Translations under genes and position numbers: made by a program
Notes under the pieces: model-generated
What the model saw: only the letters and a program-made list of their open reading frames with translations
Told to the model about the DNA's origin: nothing
Database searches by the model: none
From: Pseudanabaena galeata CCNP1313
Lineage (GTDB): Bacteria; Cyanobacteriota; Cyanobacteriia; Pseudanabaenales; Pseudanabaenaceae
Assembly (NCBI RefSeq): GCF_029910235.1
Contig: NZ_CP112874.1
Span: forward strand, 1,426,001-1,490,000
Direction: 5' to 3'
DNA: 64,000 nt
In this document: piece by piece, positions 61,294-64,000 of the stretch
Layout: every line of letters begins with the position of its first letter
How positions within the stretch are numbered: position 1 is the stretch's first letter

Positions 61294-64000
61294 CTATTGC
61301 AAACTATTATACGCTTTTTCTAATGCTTGCATTAAATCCTGAACTTGAATCGGTTTACTGACATAATCTTGCATTCCCGCCTCCAAACAAATCTCGCGAT
61401 CGCCCTGTACTGCATTAGCTGTTAGAGCAATAATCCAAGGCTTTTGCGTAGATTCTGAGACGATTTTTTTGGCGGCTGTTAATCCATCCATTTCTGGCAT
61501 CAGTACATCCATCAGAATTACATCATATTTCTGGCGATATATTGACTCTAAAACTTCTAGTCCATTGGCTACGACATCGACGCGATATCCTAAGCGATTA
61601 AGAAACCGAGTCGCAACTTTTTGGTTAACAATATTATCTTCCGCTAATAAAATCTTTAAGGGAAAACTAGTAGCAAAGTTTTCATTAAAAGACGAAGTAT
61701 CTTTCTGTTTCGATTGATGGCCAATAAAGGGATCATAGTTACTAATCTTTAGCAAAGATTTATATAGATGCGATCGCTTAATTGGTTTGCTCAGACATAT
61801 TGTGATGGGGTCAGGATTACATAATTCACAACTGAATCGGTGAGAGAGCAAAACCATAGGCAGAAAACTTGATTCTGTCCGCATCAGTTGTTTGACAGCA
61901 CAGTTCTCGCAATTGCCTTTAGCATCCTGAGCAGTATGAGGTATGGGAATGCTAGCATCAACAATTGCCAAATCAAATTTTTGCTCACTTTGTAACCAAG
62001 CGATCGCTTGCTCCGTAGACTCAGTTGCCATCACTTCCATTTGTAATACTTGAGCAAATATAACTAAGTTTTCACGGCTAACATCATTATCTTCAAGAAC
62101 TAACAAGCGTTTCCCTATAAAACTGCGATTCCAATCCGCATACGCTAGCGGGGTAGTATCTGCCCCTGTAGAAATCGTAAAGGTAAAGACTGAACCAACC
62201 TCGACTTCGCTCTCCATAGACATTTCGCCACCCATCAGAAGAGTTAATTGGTGAGCGATCGCTAGTCCTAGCCCCGTGCCGCCATATTGACGAGTCGTAG
62301 ATGAATCCACTTGGCTAAAGGGTTTAAAGAGGCGAGCATAGCGATCTTTGGGAATGCCAATGCCTGTATCTGTGACTACAAATACTAATTGATAATTTTG
62401 ATATCGCCGATCAACTTCTTGCACCGATACTCTTAACGTTACCGATCCTTGATGCGTAAATTTAACAGCATTGCTAAATAGATTGACTAATATTTGTCTG
62501 AGGCGGGTTATATCACTGACAATTCGTTCAGGTACATCAACATCCATGCAGTATGCTAGTTCGATTCCTTTAGTAAATGCAGTAGCAGCCAAAAGATCTA
62601 GAGATTCTTCGATGCAATCGCGAAGGTTAAAGGGATGAATATCTAAGCTTAATTTTCCTGATTCAATCTTTGAAAAGTCGAGAATGTCGTTAATAATTGT
62701 GAGTAAATTATCCCCACTTGACCTGATGATTTCTGCAAACTCCAATTGATCTGGGCTGAGTTTTGAATCTAATAATAAACTAGCCATACCAATCACCGCA
62801 TTCATCGGTGTACGAATTTCATGACTCATCGTAGCGAGAAATTCACTCTTAGCGCGATTAGCAGTTTGCGCTGATTGCATTGCTTGCAACATTTCCATCT
62901 TGGCTTGCTGGCGTTCTAGATGCATTGCCAAAGAAGAGGCTGAAATCCTTAATAGACTTACTTCGACAGGATCGCGTAAGCGATCGCAAATATAGTCATG
63001 GAAACTCAAAAATCCCCAGAATTGTTCACTAACAACTATCGGTATCATTAAAATCGATTGAAGATTTTTAGATGCTAGGATCGGTTTTTCAATTTCGGTA
63101 ATTGTTGATATGGACTCATTGATGATTTGACCTTTGGCAAGGCGTGCTACCCATTGCCGATCAACTAGATTTTGCAGAAATCTAGTTTGTTCTAATTCAT
63201 CAGGGAACCTAATATTTTCGGCATACCAAGCAGAATGTAACTTAATGTCAGATAGCTCAAGAGCCTTGTCCTTGTAGTTACAGATAAATAGTTTAATGCT
63301 AGAGAAATCAGACACATTACCCAGTAATCTCAGAATATCGATATATTCTTGAATGCTGATACTTTCCGCTAGTAAGTGGCGTTGAATTTCAACCAGCATG
63401 GCTAAATAACTTTCCCGCTTTTCGAGGGCGGCGATCGCTAGTTTGCGGTCAGTAATATCCTTGTTTGTCCCAACAAGACGAATCGGCTCGCCTTGTTCAT
63501 TCCATAGAGCTTTTGCATGGGTTAATATCCATTTGTAGCTGCCATCTTGGCATAGCATCTGGTATTCAACAATATAGTGGGGATTTCTATGGGCTAAGTA
63601 ATCTGCTTGTAACTGCAACAGGTGAGCTTGATCGTCAGGATGAACCAGAGCGATCCAGTCGAATGAATACTCATTATCACAACTCATGCCGAGCATTGTC
63701 CGCCAACGTTCCGACCGAAAGATTATGCCTGTTTCAAGATTCCAGTCCCAAATACCATCATCAGCAGCTTGGATAGCCAATTGCCAACGCTCTTCACTTT
63801 TAAGAAGTTCAACAGTGCGTTCTTGGATGCGTCGTTCTAAACTTTGATTGGTCTGCTTAATTTCTTGAAACTTCTCTTGGAGTGCGATCGCCATAACTTG
63901 AAAATTGTAGCCAAGGGTATCAATTTCCTTCAAATTGCTAGTATCCCAAGTAAAATCATCTTCTGTTGCTAGATTTTGCTGGAGATCGGTGGTCAGTCTC
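61294..64000 (-). CDS. Hybrid sensor histidine kinase, 5' end outside the window
   Basis: The frame stays open to the right edge, so the gene continues; a TTG at 63933 could start it but the upstream codons (TTDLQQNLATEDDFTWDTSN) read as protein and look like the end of a HAMP-containing segment. Domains, numbered from 63933: PAS/PAC (about 48-165), GAF (about 185-335), HisKA FLATMSHEIRTPMNAVIGM, ATPase (LFSNAVKFTHQG, VTDTGIGIPKD, GTGLGLAIAHQL), REC1 (LLVLEDNDVSRENL, AIVDASIP, LSKPIK) and REC2 (ILLAEDNIVNQKVA, LMDVLMPEMDG, SKPIQ, to 877). A BarA-like layout with two receivers and, as seen, no Hpt domain. Confidence 0.9.
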   Translation of the reverse strand, partial: RLTTDLQQNLATEDDFTWDTSNLKEIDTLGYNFQVMAIALQEKFQEIKQTNQSLERRIQERTVELLKSEERWQLAIQAADDGIWDWNLETGIIFRSERWRTMLGMSCDNEYSFDWIALVHPDDQAHLLQLQADYLAHRNPHYIVEYQMLCQDGSYKWILTHAKALWNEQGEPIRLVGTNKDITDRKLAIAALEKRESYLAMLVEIQRHLLAESISIQEYIDILRLLGNVSDFSSIKLFICNYKDKALELSDIKLHSAWYAENIRFPDELEQTRFLQNLVDRQWVARLAKGQIINESISTITEIEKPILASKNLQSILMIPIVVSEQFWGFLSFHDYICDRLRDPVEVSLLRISASSLAMHLERQQAKMEMLQAMQSAQTANRAKSEFLATMSHEIRTPMNAVIGMASLLLDSKLSPDQLEFAEIIRSSGDNLLTIINDILDFSKIESGKLSLDIHPFNLRDCIEESLDLLAATAFTKGIELAYCMDVDVPERIVSDITRLRQILVNLFSNAVKFTHQGSVTLRVSVQEVDRRYQNYQLVFVVTDTGIGIPKDRYARLFKPFSQVDSSTTRQYGGTGLGLAIAHQLTLLMGGEMSMESEVEVGSVFTFTISTGADTTPLAYADWNRSFIGKRLLVLEDNDVSRENLVIFAQVLQMEVMATESTEQAIAWLQSEQKFDLAIVDASIPIPHTAQDAKGNCENCAVKQLMRTESSFLPMVLLSHRFSCELCNPDPITICLSKPIKRSHLYKSLLKISNYDPFIGHQSKQKDTSSFNENFATSFPLKILLAEDNIVNQKVATRFLNRLGYRVDVVANGLEVLESIYRQKYDVILMDVLMPEMDGLTAAKKIVSESTQKPWIIALTANAVQGDREICLEAGMQDYVSKPIQVQDLMQALEKAYNSLQ

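Noticed and set aside
62095-62500. Truncation of the hybrid kinase as a pseudogene
   Set aside because: All kinase and receiver motifs are intact and the frame remains open to the window edge, so it is cut by the window and not by mutation.
1-64000. HIP1 octamers as a new repeat finding
   Set aside because: GCGATCGC is very frequent here but is a known cyanobacterial feature; it was used only as evidence for the phylum and for resident versus acquired DNA.

Overview
The window looks like chromosome from a filamentous, non-heterocystous-type cyanobacterium, most like Pseudanabaena or a relative. The genus is an inference; the phylum is well supported. The evidence is very frequent HIP1 octamers (GCGATCGC) in genes on both strands, photosystem II assembly factors Psb27 and Thf1/Psb29, cyanobacterial families (XisH/XisI, Uma2, DUF3685/Ycf55, DUF4912, PATAN-type response regulators), and dense palindromic hairpins in nearly every intergenic gap. 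No rRNA, tRNA or CRISPR array was recognised.

Layout. 1-5.5 kb: the 3' end of an unknown gene, a Uma2 protein, RecQ, a Uma2 remnant, XisI/XisH and an MtfA-like metallopeptidase. 5.5-10.5 kb: a hairpin with a 38-bp tandem array, then an RND efflux adaptor and pump. 10.7-16.9 kb (minus strand): SMC, a small unknown protein, MltA and a family 2 glycosyltransferase. 17.1-20.9 kb: a response regulator/histidine kinase gene split by an intact IS4-family element with a 9-bp target duplication, then a second kinase of similar design. 21-25.9 kb: PhzF, a lipoprotein, an intact IS982-family element and dihydroorotase.

26.1-34.2 kb is a defence-like island. It holds a COG3541-type nucleotidyltransferase with a small ribbon-helix-helix-like partner; a tightly packed minus-strand run of RelE/HigB-like toxin, antitoxin, a 1273-residue type IIG-like restriction-methylation enzyme, two small proteins and an HNH nuclease; and a divergent pair (DUF4258-like plus single-HKD PLD-like). 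After gltX comes a NACHT NTPase with an N-terminal helix-turn-helix, a type of protein with antiphage members. At 54.4-56.4 kb there is a restriction endonuclease plus HaeIII-like C5 methyltransferase pair predicted to act on GGCC. By eye GGCC occurs only about nine times in the whole window.

39.4-50.6 kb is a pilus/phototaxis chemosensory cluster: two PATAN-REC regulators, a PilH-like regulator, a CheW-like protein, a PilJ-like chemoreceptor with an exceptional acidic tail of about 1060 residues, and a histidine kinase. No CheA/PilL lies in the window. The rest is DUF4912, Psb27, a kinase with a degraded ATP-binding domain, REC-DUF3685, an acyl-CoA synthetase of the malonyl-CoA synthetase type, Thf1, CutA and a 5'-truncated hybrid histidine kinase.

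The most notable mobile-DNA observation is that the IS982 element and two roughly 111-bp hairpin elements share the same 12-13 bp termini and each is flanked by a 7-bp TAANNNA duplication. The short ones are therefore probably MITEs mobilised by that transposase. At least two of the three insertions lie in other intergenic palindromes. No single system is demonstrated to be new. The best candidates are the six-gene toxin/RM/HNH unit and the MITE family.
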